A DNA stretch of 64,000 nt from Candidatus Nitrotoga sp. LAW. GTDB lineage: Bacteria; Pseudomonadota; Gammaproteobacteria; Burkholderiales; Gallionellaceae. A program made the position numbers and the translations under genes. The DNA lies in contig QFXI01000004.1 in NCBI GenBank assembly GCA_003402315.1, positions 26,916-90,915 of the forward strand. Reading direction: 5' to 3'. A model generated the notes under the pieces. The model searched no databases. It saw only the letters and a list, made by a program, of their open reading frames with translations, and was not told the origin of the DNA. Shown piece by piece: positions 9,166 to 17,643 of this stretch (the stretch's first letter is position 1; the number at the start of each line of letters is the position of its first letter).

Positions 9166-9838
9166 GATGGTCATTTCCTGCCGCGACTTATGCAAAACCT
9201 TTGTGCAAGGCAAACTCAACGTACCCGTGCTTAACGGCGTTAACATTGACGTCATGCGTGGCGAACGTATCGCCATCGTAGGCAGCTCCGGCTCTGGCAA
9301 AAGCACCCTCCTCCACTTGCTCGGCGGATTGGACAAGGCCAGCGGCGGCAGCGTCGCCCTCCTCGGCCACGATGTGCAAACCCTGAATGAAGCAGAGCGC
9401 GGCACTCTGCGCAACCGGGCGCTGGGTTTTGTGTACCAGTTCCATCATTTGCTGGCGGAATTCACCGCATTGGAAAATGTTGCCATGCCATTACTGATCC
9501 GTGGTATGAAACGAAATCAAACCGACCCGATTGCCGCGCGTATGCTCGGGCTAGTAGGTCTCGCGCACCGTACGGAACATCTACCCGCCGAACTTTCTGG
9601 TGGTGAACGTCAGCGTGTCGCCGTAGCGCGCGCACTAGTCACCGAACCAGCTTGCGTATTGGCGGACGAGCCTACCGGAAATCTGGATCGCGCCAGTGCA
9701 CAGGCATTATTTGAACTGATGCAAGAGCTCAATTCCAGGCTTAATACCAGCTTTATCGTAGTCACCCACGACTTGGAGCTAGCGGGAAAAATGCAGCGTC
9801 AACTTCGCCTGATGGATGGAATGCTACACGAAGTGTAA
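9158..9838 (+). CDS. lolD: Lipoprotein-releasing ABC transporter ATP-binding protein LolD
   Basis: ATPase that drives lipoprotein extraction with LolC/E. It shows Walker [17 protein letters not shown] (about residues 42-57), the Q-loop [20 protein letters not shown], the LolD-type signature [15 protein letters not shown] and Walker [13 protein letters not shown], with the switch His in VVTHD. The length of 226 residues is usual. ATG 9158 overlaps the lolC stop, indicating translational coupling. A clear intrinsic terminator follows at 9912-9936. Confidence 0.95.
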   Translation: MNEMVISCRDLCKTFVQGKLNVPVLNGVNIDVMRGERIAIVGSSGSGKSTLLHLLGGLDKASGGSVALLGHDVQTLNEAERGTLRNRALGFVYQFHHLLAEFTALENVAMPLLIRGMKRNQTDPIAARMLGLVGLAHRTEHLPAELSGGERQRVAVARALVTEPACVLADEPTGNLDRASAQALFELMQELNSRLNTSFIVVTHDLELAGKMQRQLRLMDGMLHEV

Positions 9839-9911
9839 TTACCACAGAGGCCGTTATCACAATACGGTTTGCATGATAATTGTGTTATTTTGTTTTAGCA
9901 GAAAAAACAAG

Positions 9912-9936
9912 GCCAGCATTAAGCTGGCATTGTTTT
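9912..9936 (+). terminator. Intrinsic terminator of lolC-lolD
   Basis: Stem GCCAGC (9912-9917) / GCTGGC (9923-9928) with loop ATTAA, followed by ATTG and five T residues. It ends the lolCD transcript and also faces the converging small exported-protein gene. Confidence 0.75.
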
Positions 9937-9976
9937 TAAACGAATTTGTTCATTCAGTATTACTAAACGTATTTAG

Positions 9977-10318
9977 TTACCTTCCCATGGGATAACGCTC
10001 TTGTGAGTTCATTCCTGGATTTCCCAATTGATTGAACGGTCCATTAGGCCCAGACTGAACGATGTTGGTTTGATTGGAAACATGGGAATAGCGGTAATGT
10101 GCAGGTGGTTCGTTCTGAATTTCAAATCCGGCTGCACTTGGCTGAACCCGGCCATCTGCGCCCATAGGCTGAATTCTGCCACCAGAAGGGCCATAAGATA
10201 TCCCAGTGTTGGTAGATACACCAGAGGCAGTAACACCAGTCATGTTATCAGCTTGCGCTAAGGAAGCACCCAATACAAAACAGGACATAATTGTGATATT
10301 TATAAGACTCTTTTTCAT
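9977..10318 (-). CDS. Small exported protein, Gly/Pro/Asn-rich
   Basis: A 113-residue protein with a clear Sec signal peptide: MKKSLINITIMSCFVLGASL followed by AQA, cleavage expected after residue 23. The mature part is low-complexity and rich in Gly, Pro, Asn, Ser and Gln (for example SYGPSGGRIQPMGADGRVQP), without Cys or domain similarity that I recognise. It is probably periplasmic or outer-membrane associated and disordered. The ATG is preceded by AGGAGC about six bases upstream. A 15-bp palindrome about 45 bases upstream may be a regulator site. Confidence 0.65.
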   Translation of the reverse strand: MKKSLINITIMSCFVLGASLAQADNMTGVTASGVSTNTGISYGPSGGRIQPMGADGRVQPSAAGFEIQNEPPAHYRYSHVSNQTNIVQSGPNGPFNQLGNPGMNSQERYPMGR

Positions 10319-10361
10319 GAAAAGCTCCTAAATATAGAGTTGGAAGGATAGTAATATAGGA

Positions 10362-10376
10362 TCAAGGTCACCTTGA
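10362..10376. promoter_or_regulatory. Perfect 15-base palindrome, candidate operator
   Basis: TCAAGGT-C-ACCTTGA, seven-base arms around one central base, located 44-58 bases upstream of the start of the small exported-protein gene. The spacing fits an operator or activator site for a dimeric regulator of that gene. The regulator is unknown. Confidence 0.4.
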
Positions 10377-10562
10377 CTTGCGTATAGTACCAGTTAACCA
10401 GAGGGTGTAAATAGTTTTATGTAAACGGTCAATTTTCGGAAATTGCCAGCTACCCAAAGAAGGCTTTATTTGCTCGCTTTGAAGCACCGAGATGTTACTG
10501 GCTCAGAAATTCTTTTTGATCAGGTCGAGTCACCCAACCATCTATAAGTTCCAGGCAATGCA

Positions 10563-10865
10563 TCATTCGTCCTTGTCCAGTTCTGCATCCCATCCCATGT
10601 TACGTGCAGTCGTAATGGCTTGCGCATACAAATTAGCATGCTTCTCACGCAAATTTTCCGGTAGTCGGCTGGGCAAATGTGCGTAGGGATCCCAGGCAGC
10701 ATAAACCTGTTCATATAAATTTTGCATACGTGCGGAATCCCAGCCTGCACAGGTTTCAGTTTCGGGCAAGATGCCGAATACCCAAGCGTCGCGTACGATA
10801 CGCCCCAAATGGGTCAATCCGCCCTGTGCGTCATTGTCGACGCCGACATAAAGTTGTAGTGTCAT
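10563..10865 (-). CDS. Conserved small protein at the end of the cbb operon
   Basis: A 100-residue, acidic, cytosolic protein without a signal peptide or membrane segment. It reads MTLQLYVGVDNDAQGGLTHL, then GRIVRDAWVFGILPETETC, a Trp-rich middle (AAWDPYAHLPSRLPENLREK) and a short helical C-terminus. ATG 10865 overlaps the cbbO stop by four bases, so it is the last gene of a cbbL-S-Q-O-x transcript. I do not know a function. Translational coupling to cbbO suggests a role in RuBisCO activation or assembly, which is inference from position only. Confidence 0.65.
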   Translation of the reverse strand: MTLQLYVGVDNDAQGGLTHLGRIVRDAWVFGILPETETCAGWDSARMQNLYEQVYAAWDPYAHLPSRLPENLREKHANLYAQAITTARNMGWDAELDKDE

Positions 10866-13201
10866 CGTGTAAGTCCTGCATAAAGTGCGGGTAATTTTTC
10901 TGGCAGCCGTTCTACATGATCCAGCACTATATAATTTTTGGCTCCAAAAATTCGGGCAACATATTGATCCGCTCTCGGATCAAGTGAAATACAAAAAGTG
11001 GTTATACCGGAACGGGCCATTTCCTCTACCGCTTTTTTGGTGTCAAAACGTAAATACTGTGGGTCGCGTACATCAATGTCTGCCGGCTCGCCATCGGTAA
11101 TCAGCAGCAACAATTTTTTGGCAGATTTCTGCAATTTCAGATAATGCCCGGCGTGGCGTATAGCGGCTCCCATGCGCGTGGAAAATTGCCCCTTCATGCC
11201 TGCCAAGCGGGATTTCGGAATTTCATTGTAAGGTTGATCAAAATCCTTAAAGCGAGAATACTCCACTTTGTGGCGCCCATCTGAAAAAAAACCGTGAATT
11301 GCGAAAGGGTCATTGATTTTATTGATTGCATCTGCGAGCAGTACGGTTGCCTGACGCTGCAAATCAAGAATACTGTAATCTTGCCCAGCCACCTTCTCGT
11401 TGGTCGACTCGGATAAATCCAACAGCACCATCACTGAAATGTCTCGCACCTTACGCACCGAGCGCATCATGATGCGCTGATCAGGTTGCTGCCCCATGCG
11501 AATATCGATCATGGCCCGAATGGCGGCATTTACATCAACTTCGTCACCGTCTTCCAGTTTGCGGATACGGGTCACGCCCTGTGGTTGCAGCGCGTCCAGC
11601 AGAAATTTCAAGCGGTTTATAGTCCTCTTGTGTTGCAGGGTGATATCGTTAATTAGTTGCAAATCACCCGCTTTCGGCCGCTTTTCCAGCACGGTAACCC
11701 AGGAAGGACGTTCGAGCTGTATCTGATAGTCCCATTCCGAGTAATAATAAGGCTCGGATACAGGTTCTTTACCTTCCAGTTCGTTGAAGGATTTACCCAT
11801 GTCTTCGTAGGGGAAGAGTTCGGTATCTAAAACCCAGATTTCTTCGGCATCATCGCCGGCATTTTCTACGTCTACTTCATTTGCTAATTCAACTGCGCTG
11901 ACATATTTACGAACCTGTTTGGGTGTGTTATATCCAGCTGCCATTGCCTTGTCGAAATCAAATTCTTCGAATTCCCAAATGTAACGGTTGTCGTCACGAT
12001 AACAAGTAGTAAGTAAATCGCTGCGGGGAGCAAAACCAATATGCTTAACCATGAATTCATGTGCTAGCTGTACCCCGATATCCCAGGAGGTTTGATTCGT
12101 GTCGAGGTGGTCTGTAGCCTTTTTGAACAATATCCGTCCTTGGTTTATCCATGGATCATCGTCATGGTAGCTTTCGTCCAGCAGAGCGCGTGCCAGGCGA
12201 TTAAGAAAATCCCCTGCGGTGCTGTTTTGACCCGAAGTGATGGTATGGAATTGTGACCACAAATGTTTGAGCCCGGGAAATTTGCGCACAGCCAGCGTTT
12301 CAACGCGCGCGTCCTCGATCACGCTGATAACTGCCATTTGCCAAGGATTTAGCGCTTCAGCTGAGATTGGCTCGCTAGTATAAACAATATGCGCCGCGCA
12401 ATGTGCAGTAGCAGCACGATAAACTTGCAAGCCGGGTAATTTGGTTTCGCCTACGACGAAATCATCATAAGCATCGGGTATGTGCAGAAAATAGCCCTCG
12501 ATAAAGGGTTGGTAACCTTCCCGAGTCTCAAAATCCCCAGATGTGGGTTTCATGAAAAAGTCGCGCGCCCATAATGCGCGTAGATACATGTTAATGCGAC
12601 GCTGAACATCGATAAACAATGTGCCCTTTCTTTCTTTTTGCAACATAGCCAGGGATTCTTTGGATTGCAGGCTGAAATAGCTGGCCTGCTCCGGATAATT
12701 GGTTCGGTAGGCATGTGCCCCCCATAATGCCCAGCGCCGTAGGCCGCCAAGGGTAAGCTGGCCGAACAGTATTTCCAGGTTTTCGAGCATCGGCCGCATA
12801 CCACGCGGTGCTTGGGACACAAGGGTATTAAGGAACTGTAGGTAGGAGCGGAACAAGGCTTCATCACCGAGACGGTTAGCCGCTGTAGGTGCCGTACTGA
12901 GCACCAACTCGATTACTGCGCCAGAGGTTTTTGAGGCCATTGTTAGTGCATTTTGCACCAGGTCAGGTATGGCATCCTCACCGATCTCTTTGGCTACTAG
13001 AGGCGCATGGTCGATCCAGGTTGCAACGAGGCTGTCATCCTTGCCCAAGCTTTTTAGGGCGGAAGCGCCCTTGAGATAATTGTCCAGACCGCGCGCGCTA
13101 AAGACCTTGGTCGCTTCATGCCACGTAGAATGGAGACCCTCCAGCAATGCAGGAGAGAGTGAATCAAGTAATTCTTGATAGTCTTCAAGACTGATTGACA
13201 T
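10862..13201 (-). CDS. cbbO: RuBisCO activation protein CbbO
   Basis: VWA-domain partner of the CbbQ hexamer. Together they form a RuBisCO activase that removes inhibitory sugar phosphates from form I enzyme. It has 779 residues: an N-terminal helical CbbQ-binding region, and a C-terminal von Willebrand A domain whose MIDAS motif is visible in ISVMVLLDLSESTNEKV (DxSxS) with the later LLLLITDGEPADID. The length matches the family (about 760-780). It lies 70 bases after cbbQ and overlaps the following small gene by four bases. Confidence 0.93.
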   Translation of the reverse strand: MSISLEDYQELLDSLSPALLEGLHSTWHEATKVFSARGLDNYLKGASALKSLGKDDSLVATWIDHAPLVAKEIGEDAIPDLVQNALTMASKTSGAVIELVLSTAPTAANRLGDEALFRSYLQFLNTLVSQAPRGMRPMLENLEILFGQLTLGGLRRWALWGAHAYRTNYPEQASYFSLQSKESLAMLQKERKGTLFIDVQRRINMYLRALWARDFFMKPTSGDFETREGYQPFIEGYFLHIPDAYDDFVVGETKLPGLQVYRAATAHCAAHIVYTSEPISAEALNPWQMAVISVIEDARVETLAVRKFPGLKHLWSQFHTITSGQNSTAGDFLNRLARALLDESYHDDDPWINQGRILFKKATDHLDTNQTSWDIGVQLAHEFMVKHIGFAPRSDLLTTCYRDDNRYIWEFEEFDFDKAMAAGYNTPKQVRKYVSAVELANEVDVENAGDDAEEIWVLDTELFPYEDMGKSFNELEGKEPVSEPYYYSEWDYQIQLERPSWVTVLEKRPKAGDLQLINDITLQHKRTINRLKFLLDALQPQGVTRIRKLEDGDEVDVNAAIRAMIDIRMGQQPDQRIMMRSVRKVRDISVMVLLDLSESTNEKVAGQDYSILDLQRQATVLLADAINKINDPFAIHGFFSDGRHKVEYSRFKDFDQPYNEIPKSRLAGMKGQFSTRMGAAIRHAGHYLKLQKSAKKLLLLITDGEPADIDVRDPQYLRFDTKKAVEEMARSGITTFCISLDPRADQYVARIFGAKNYIVLDHVERLPEKLPALYAGLTR

Positions 13202-13271
13202 GGTTACTCCGCCAGTAGAGACATTAAAGACCTGAAGGATCGGCTGCTTTGCAGCTTATCCTCCTATGGAA

Positions 13272-14075
13272 TTAAAAGAACGTAGTCACCGCGGCATCCA
13301 GTGCATCACGCATGTCGGGGTCATCAGTGATGGGTCGCACCAACGCTACACGGCAAGCTTTAACCGGATCGACACCAGTAGCGATAAGGCTACCTGCATA
13401 AATCAGCATACGGGTTGAGATTCCCTCATCCAATCCATGACCTTTCAAGTTACGTGCACGCTCGGCGATGGAAACCAGTTTGCCAGCAATTTCGGGCGTA
13501 ACATTAGTTTCATGAGAAACAATTTCGGTTTCAATATTGTGGTCGGGATAGTTGAAGTCGAGGCCACCGAAGCGTTGCTTAGTCGACTGCTTCAGATCCT
13601 TCATTAAACTTTGATAGCCGGGATTGTAAGAAATTACCAGCTGAAAATCAGGGTGTGCATGCACCAGTTCGCCTTTTTTTTCTAGTGGGAGTACGCGGCG
13701 ATTGTCGGTCAATGGATGGATAACCACAGTGGTATCCTGACGTGCCTCGACTACTTCGTCGAGATAACAAATCGCACCATAGCGTGCGGCGATGGCCAAG
13801 GGGCCGTCTTGCCAGCGGGTGCCATTAGCGTCGAGCAAAAAGCGTCCAACCAAATCAGAGGCAGTCATATCTTCGTTACAAGCTACAGTGATCAGGGGCT
13901 TGTCCAGCTTCCATGCCATGTGCTCAACAAAGCGGGTTTTACCACAACCGGTAGGGCCTTTCAGCATCATTGGCATGCGTACGGAATAGGCAGCCTCATA
14001 TAACTCAATCTCGTCTGAGACAGGGCGATAGTAAGGTTCTTGTTTAATTCTGTATTGCTCGATGATGTCGCTCAT
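13272..14075 (-). CDS. cbbQ: RuBisCO activation ATPase CbbQ
   Basis: MoxR-type AAA+ ATPase that forms hexamers and, with CbbO, reactivates form I RuBisCO. Walker [11 protein letters not shown] is near residue 40, Walker [11 protein letters not shown] near residue 100, and the arginine finger region [16 protein letters not shown] follows. I place the start at ATG 14075 ([18 protein letters not shown], 267 residues), which has AAGGTGG eight bases upstream. The GTG four codons earlier has none. It is separated from cbbS by about 150 bases containing two strong hairpins, which probably lower its expression relative to cbbLS. Confidence 0.93.
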   Translation of the reverse strand: MSDIIEQYRIKQEPYYRPVSDEIELYEAAYSVRMPMMLKGPTGCGKTRFVEHMAWKLDKPLITVACNEDMTASDLVGRFLLDANGTRWQDGPLAIAARYGAICYLDEVVEARQDTTVVIHPLTDNRRVLPLEKKGELVHAHPDFQLVISYNPGYQSLMKDLKQSTKQRFGGLDFNYPDHNIETEIVSHETNVTPEIAGKLVSIAERARNLKGHGLDEGISTRMLIYAGSLIATGVDPVKACRVALVRPITDDPDMRDALDAAVTTFF

Positions 14076-14164
14076 TTTAGATTCCACCTTTATTAATCGT
14101 TTTTAACCCAGGGGAGAAAATGCCCGCTTACTGGCAGTCACTTGCGTCCATGTGCTGAAAATAG

Positions 14165-14220
14165 TTCTGGCGCCGCCAGAAACTCCCCGCCACCTGAAAA
14201 ATAATAAACAGGTGGCAGGG
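14165..14220 (-). terminator. Two tandem hairpins between cbbS and cbbQ
   Basis: Read on the minus strand, a 12-bp stem (14185-14196 with 14209-14220, one G-U pair, loop about 12) is followed by TTCTGGC-N3-GCCAGAA (14165-14181). No long T run follows, so a 3' stabilising or partial-termination element is more likely than full termination. It would allow high cbbLS and low cbbQO expression. Confidence 0.6.
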
Positions 14221-14230
14221 AAATATTGCT

Positions 14231-14587
14231 TTATACAGTTTTACCGCGGAAAATCACCATCGCCGCGCCTTGCGATTGGTTAAAATTGTTGTAACCAACC
14301 AGGCGTACGTGGTTGTTTGGATTCGCCTTGCGGCAGGCTTCGGCTTCAGCAATTACCTTGTCCACATCGGTTTCACCAAACATCGGTAATTTCCACATAT
14401 ACCAATAGTAGTCCATCAGGTATTCTGGCTCGGTATGTTCGATTGCAGGATTCCAGCCTTTGGAAACCAGATATGCCACCTGTTTCCTGATTTCATCCGC
14501 AGTCATGGCGGGCAAGTAGGAGAAAGTCTCGAACTTGCGGCTAGCCGGGTCGCTTAAACGCGATTTGTAATCCATTACTTCACTCAT
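14231..14587 (-). CDS. cbbS: RuBisCO small subunit, form I
   Basis: Small subunit of ribulose-bisphosphate carboxylase, capping the L8 core to give L8S8. The family landmarks are [39 protein letters not shown] and the C-terminal [14 protein letters not shown]. The length of 118 residues is typical for bacterial form IA-type subunits. AGGAG stands seven bases before ATG. It is co-transcribed with cbbL, 62 bases upstream. Confidence 0.97.
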   Translation of the reverse strand: MSEVMDYKSRLSDPASRKFETFSYLPAMTADEIRKQVAYLVSKGWNPAIEHTEPEYLMDYYWYMWKLPMFGETDVDKVIAEAEACRKANPNNHVRLVGYNNFNQSQGAAMVIFRGKTV

Positions 14588-14649
14588 GATTTACTCCTTT
14601 TATTTAGTTATAGGGGGCAGACAGCAGCCTGCAACCCGCTACTATTTAA

Positions 14650-16071
14650 TTACTTGTGAGCCACGTCCAGCTTGTCGACAGTGTCAAACTCGAACTTGAT
14701 CTCTTTCCAGGTTTCCATGGCTATCTTCAGTTCAGGGCTGTGTGCAGCGGCCTTGGTCAGAATGGCCTTACCTTCTTTTTCGATGGCAATTCCTTCGTTA
14801 CGGGCTGCTACGCAAGCTTCCAGAGCCACGCGGTTAGCTGCGGCGCCTGCGGCGTTACCCCATGGGTGACCCAATGTCCCGCCACCAAACTGAAGAACGG
14901 AGTCATCGCCGAAGATAGCTACCAGTGCTGGCATGTGCCATACGTGGATACCACCGGAGGCAACCGGGATCACGCCTGGCATGGAACCCCAGTCCTGATC
15001 GAAAAAGATACCGCGATTACGGTCTTCTTTGATGAATTCATCGCGCATAATGTCGATCCAGCCAAGTGTAGCTTCGCGATCACCTTCCAGCTTTCCTACG
15101 ACAGTCCCGGAGTGCAGGTGGTCACCACCGGAAAGGCGCAATACCTTGGCCAGCACGCGGAAGTGGATACCATGGTGCGGATTACGGTCGAGTACGGCGT
15201 GCATGGCGCGGTGAATATGCAACAGCATGCCATTTTTACGGCACCAGTTGGCCAGGCCAGTGTTGGCAGTTAAGCCACCCGTTAGGTAGTCGTGCATAAT
15301 GATCGGCGCGCCGATTTCTTTGGCAAATTCAGCACGCTCGTACATCATTTCGGGCGTTGGAGCCGTAACGTTCAGGTAGTGTCCTTTACGTTCGCCGGTT
15401 TCGCGCTCAGCCTTCAATGTTGCATTGTGTACAAACTCGAAACGATCGCGCCAGCGCATGAACGGCTGGCTGTTCACGTTTTCGTCGTCCTTGGTAAAAT
15501 CCAGGCCGCCGCGCAAACATTCGTAAACGGCACGACCATAATTCTTGGCAGACAGACCCAGCTTGGGTTTAATGGTACAACCCAACAATGGACGGCCATA
15601 TTTATTCATCTTGTCACGTTCAACCTGAATACCTTGAGGTGGGCCACCGCATGTTTTTACATAAGCAATCGGGAAACGGACATCTTCAAGACGCAGGGCG
15701 CGCAACGCTTTAAATCCAAATACGTTACCGACCAGTGAAGTCAATACATTGACCACTGAACCTTCTTCAAACAGATCAATTGGATAGGCGACAAAAGCAA
15801 AGAAACAGGTATCATCACCAGGAACGTCTTCGATGCGATAAGCACGACCTTTGTAATAGTCCAGATCGGTCAATAGATCGGTCCATACTGTGGTCCATGT
15901 ACCAGTAGAAGACTCAGCGGCAACGGCAGCGGCCAATTCTTCACGGGGCACCCCAGGTTGCGGAGTGATTTTAAAACAGGCTAGGATATCGGTATCCAGC
16001 GGGGTGTATTCTGGCGTCCAGTATGTTTGCCTGTACTCTTTCACACCGGCGTTGTAGGTCTTGACTGCCAT
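14650..16071 (-). CDS. cbbL: RuBisCO large subunit, form I
   Basis: Catalytic subunit of the Calvin-Benson-Bassham carboxylase. The active-site elements are intact: [18 protein letters not shown], the carbamylated lysine in [45 protein letters not shown] with the loop-6 neighbourhood [14 protein letters not shown], and [14 protein letters not shown] take the start at ATG 16071 ([10 protein letters not shown], 473 residues), with AAGGAG seven bases upstream. The association with cbbQ/cbbO places it in the carboxysome-free form I group with CbbQO activase. No carboxysome genes are next to it. Confidence 0.98.
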   Translation of the reverse strand: MAVKTYNAGVKEYRQTYWTPEYTPLDTDILACFKITPQPGVPREELAAAVAAESSTGTWTTVWTDLLTDLDYYKGRAYRIEDVPGDDTCFFAFVAYPIDLFEEGSVVNVLTSLVGNVFGFKALRALRLEDVRFPIAYVKTCGGPPQGIQVERDKMNKYGRPLLGCTIKPKLGLSAKNYGRAVYECLRGGLDFTKDDENVNSQPFMRWRDRFEFVHNATLKAERETGERKGHYLNVTAPTPEMMYERAEFAKEIGAPIIMHDYLTGGLTANTGLANWCRKNGMLLHIHRAMHAVLDRNPHHGIHFRVLAKVLRLSGGDHLHSGTVVGKLEGDREATLGWIDIMRDEFIKEDRNRGIFFDQDWGSMPGVIPVASGGIHVWHMPALVAIFGDDSVLQFGGGTLGHPWGNAAGAAANRVALEACVAARNEGIAIEKEGKAILTKAAAHSPELKIAMETWKEIKFEFDTVDKLDVAHK

Positions 16072-16230
16072 TGCAGGCTCCTTAGGTTTCAAGTTAAACG
16101 GTTACTGATCTTTTTGATCAGCTTCTAGCTCATTTGAGCGTGATGGAACTATACGTAAGTACAGCTATAAATAATAATTGTATATTTGAATAAAAATGAT
16201 AGATTATCGTCTATGATAAATAGAGTGAAC
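16072..16230. promoter_or_regulatory. cbbL-cbbR divergent control region
   Basis: The 160 bases between the divergent starts. It holds an AT-rich core (16160-16200), an inverted repeat TTATC-N6-GATAA at 16204-16219 just before cbbR (a plausible CbbR autoregulatory site of the LysR T-N11-A class), and a perfect stem CTGATC-N5-GATCAG at 16105-16121 in the cbbL leader. The promoters are not sharply recognisable. CbbR control of this region is known from other autotrophs; the exact sites here are inference. Confidence 0.55.
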
Positions 16231-17229
16231 ATGAAACACGTAACGTTGCGCCAGCTGCAGGTTTTTGAGGCAGTTGCACGCAACTTGAGTTTTACCCGCG
16301 CTGCGGATGAATTGCATCTGACTCAACCTACCGTATCCATCCAGATCAAGCAATTAACTGATATTGTTAGCCTTCCTTTACTGGAACAAATCGGAAAGCG
16401 GGTTTTTTTGACCGATTTGGGTCAAGAGTTGCTGATGGTGTGTCGCGACACTTTCAAGGGTCTGTCGCAGTTTGAGATGCTGATTTCGGACATGAAAGGG
16501 ATGAAAACGGGTAAGTTACGCTTGGCGGTGGTTACTACTGCCAAATATTTCATCCCGCGCTTACTTGGATCATTTTATAAACGCTATCCCGATATTGAAG
16601 TTTTCCTGAATATTTCCAACAGAGAAATGATATTGCATCGTCTCGAAAACAACGAAGACGATTTATACATCCTTGGACAGCCCCCTGAGCACATAGATGT
16701 TCATGCCGATTATTTCATGGAAAATCCGTTGGTGGTTCTGGCGCCGTACGACCACCCCTTGTCGGAAAAGAAAAATATTCCATTGTCTCGCTTGGCAGAA
16801 GAGCCCTTTCTGATGCGCGAGCCGGGATCGGGTACCCGACTTGCCCTCGAGCGGCTTTTTAATGAGCCGGGACTGGCATTAAAAATCAGGATGGAGTTGG
16901 GCAGCAGCGAGGCCATCAAATTGGCGGTGGCGGGAGGATTAGGCATAGCCGTGCTGTCGGCACATGCCTTGGCGCTGGAACGAAACAGCAAAGAGCTCTC
17001 CATACTCGATGTGGCAGGATTTCCCATTAGACGCCAATGGCACGCTGTTTACCCAGCCGACAAACGGTTGTCAGTGGTCGGTAGTACTTTTCTGGATTTT
17101 CTGAAGCAAGAAAGCCGATCAGAAGCGAACCGTTACCTAGCTGGTATTCCAGGATTTTTACCAGTGGGTGAGAATGAAGCCGGTTTTGTCGAAAACCTCA
17201 AGCCTTATACCCACAAACAGATTATCTAG
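16231..17229 (+). CDS. cbbR: LysR-type regulator of carbon fixation, CbbR
   Basis: Transcription activator of the divergent cbb operon. The N-terminal winged helix-turn-helix is clear: KHVTLRQLQVFEAVARNLSF, TRAADELHLTQPTVSIQIKQ. It is followed by the linker helix and a periplasmic-binding-protein-like effector domain (about residues 90-300) containing AVAGGLGIAVLSAHAL. ATG 16231 gives 332 residues and the canonical CbbR start; ATG 16213 and a TTG at 16186 are in frame but less likely. The divergent position relative to cbbL strongly supports the role. Confidence 0.92.
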   Translation: MKHVTLRQLQVFEAVARNLSFTRAADELHLTQPTVSIQIKQLTDIVSLPLLEQIGKRVFLTDLGQELLMVCRDTFKGLSQFEMLISDMKGMKTGKLRLAVVTTAKYFIPRLLGSFYKRYPDIEVFLNISNREMILHRLENNEDDLYILGQPPEHIDVHADYFMENPLVVLAPYDHPLSEKKNIPLSRLAEEPFLMREPGSGTRLALERLFNEPGLALKIRMELGSSEAIKLAVAGGLGIAVLSAHALALERNSKELSILDVAGFPIRRQWHAVYPADKRLSVVGSTFLDFLKQESRSEANRYLAGIPGFLPVGENEAGFVENLKPYTHKQII

Positions 17230-17393
17230 TGTCATGTTGCATTTTATTAAGATATCGCGAGCACTGGCAGTCCAGATGAATAGCTAGGAGCTGGTGGTTG
17301 TGGTGAACAATATATTCATCGATAGCCTCAATGAGTTCTGGCACACTGGTAAACACGCCGCGACGCAACCGTTCTGTGGTAATGAAGGCTCAG

Positions 17394-17507
17394 TTTTACG
17401 ACAACAAGAGAGCTCATCAAGGCAATATTTGTAATGGCAGAACGCCGTGGGAAACGTTACTCAATGGAAAACTGGTTTAGAGTGAAAAAAAGCTAAACCA
17501 AATTTAA
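17394..17507 (+). pseudogene. Decayed C-terminal piece of an IS481/IS3-like transposase
   Basis: The frame reads FYDNKRAHQGNICNGRTPWE, TLLNGKLV, then a TAG at 17478-17480, then SEKKLNQI and TAA. It is a degenerate copy of the intact tail found on the other strand at 63873-64000 (YYNNERTHQGKVCNGRTPLE). The Trp codon TGG of that copy has become TAG here. The conserved ERTHQGK-x-CNGRTP motif is typical of integrase-core transposases. A broken copy of the same terminal hairpin follows (17508-17550). No upstream part of the transposase is present. Confidence 0.7.
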
Positions 17508-17610
17508 TCTGACAGACACCCGAAAAACTTGGTAACTATCAGATCAGATCTAGGCTAACACACATCAATCCAATTGCGTGCACGCGCCGATGTTTTTCAA
17601 CAACCTGCTA

Positions 17611-17643
17611 AATAACAAAACCCGTACCAAAAACTTTGTTATT
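17611..17643 (-). terminator. AT-rich inverted repeat just after pnp
   Basis: AATAACAAA (17611-17619) pairs with TTTGTTATT (17635-17643), nine base pairs, placed directly behind the pnp stop. It is weak as an intrinsic terminator because the stem is AT-rich and no good T run follows. Confidence 0.3.

Noticed and set aside
14656..15273. 205-codon frame opposite cbbL
   Set aside because: Antisense to a highly conserved gene; the open frame is explained by cbbL codon use.
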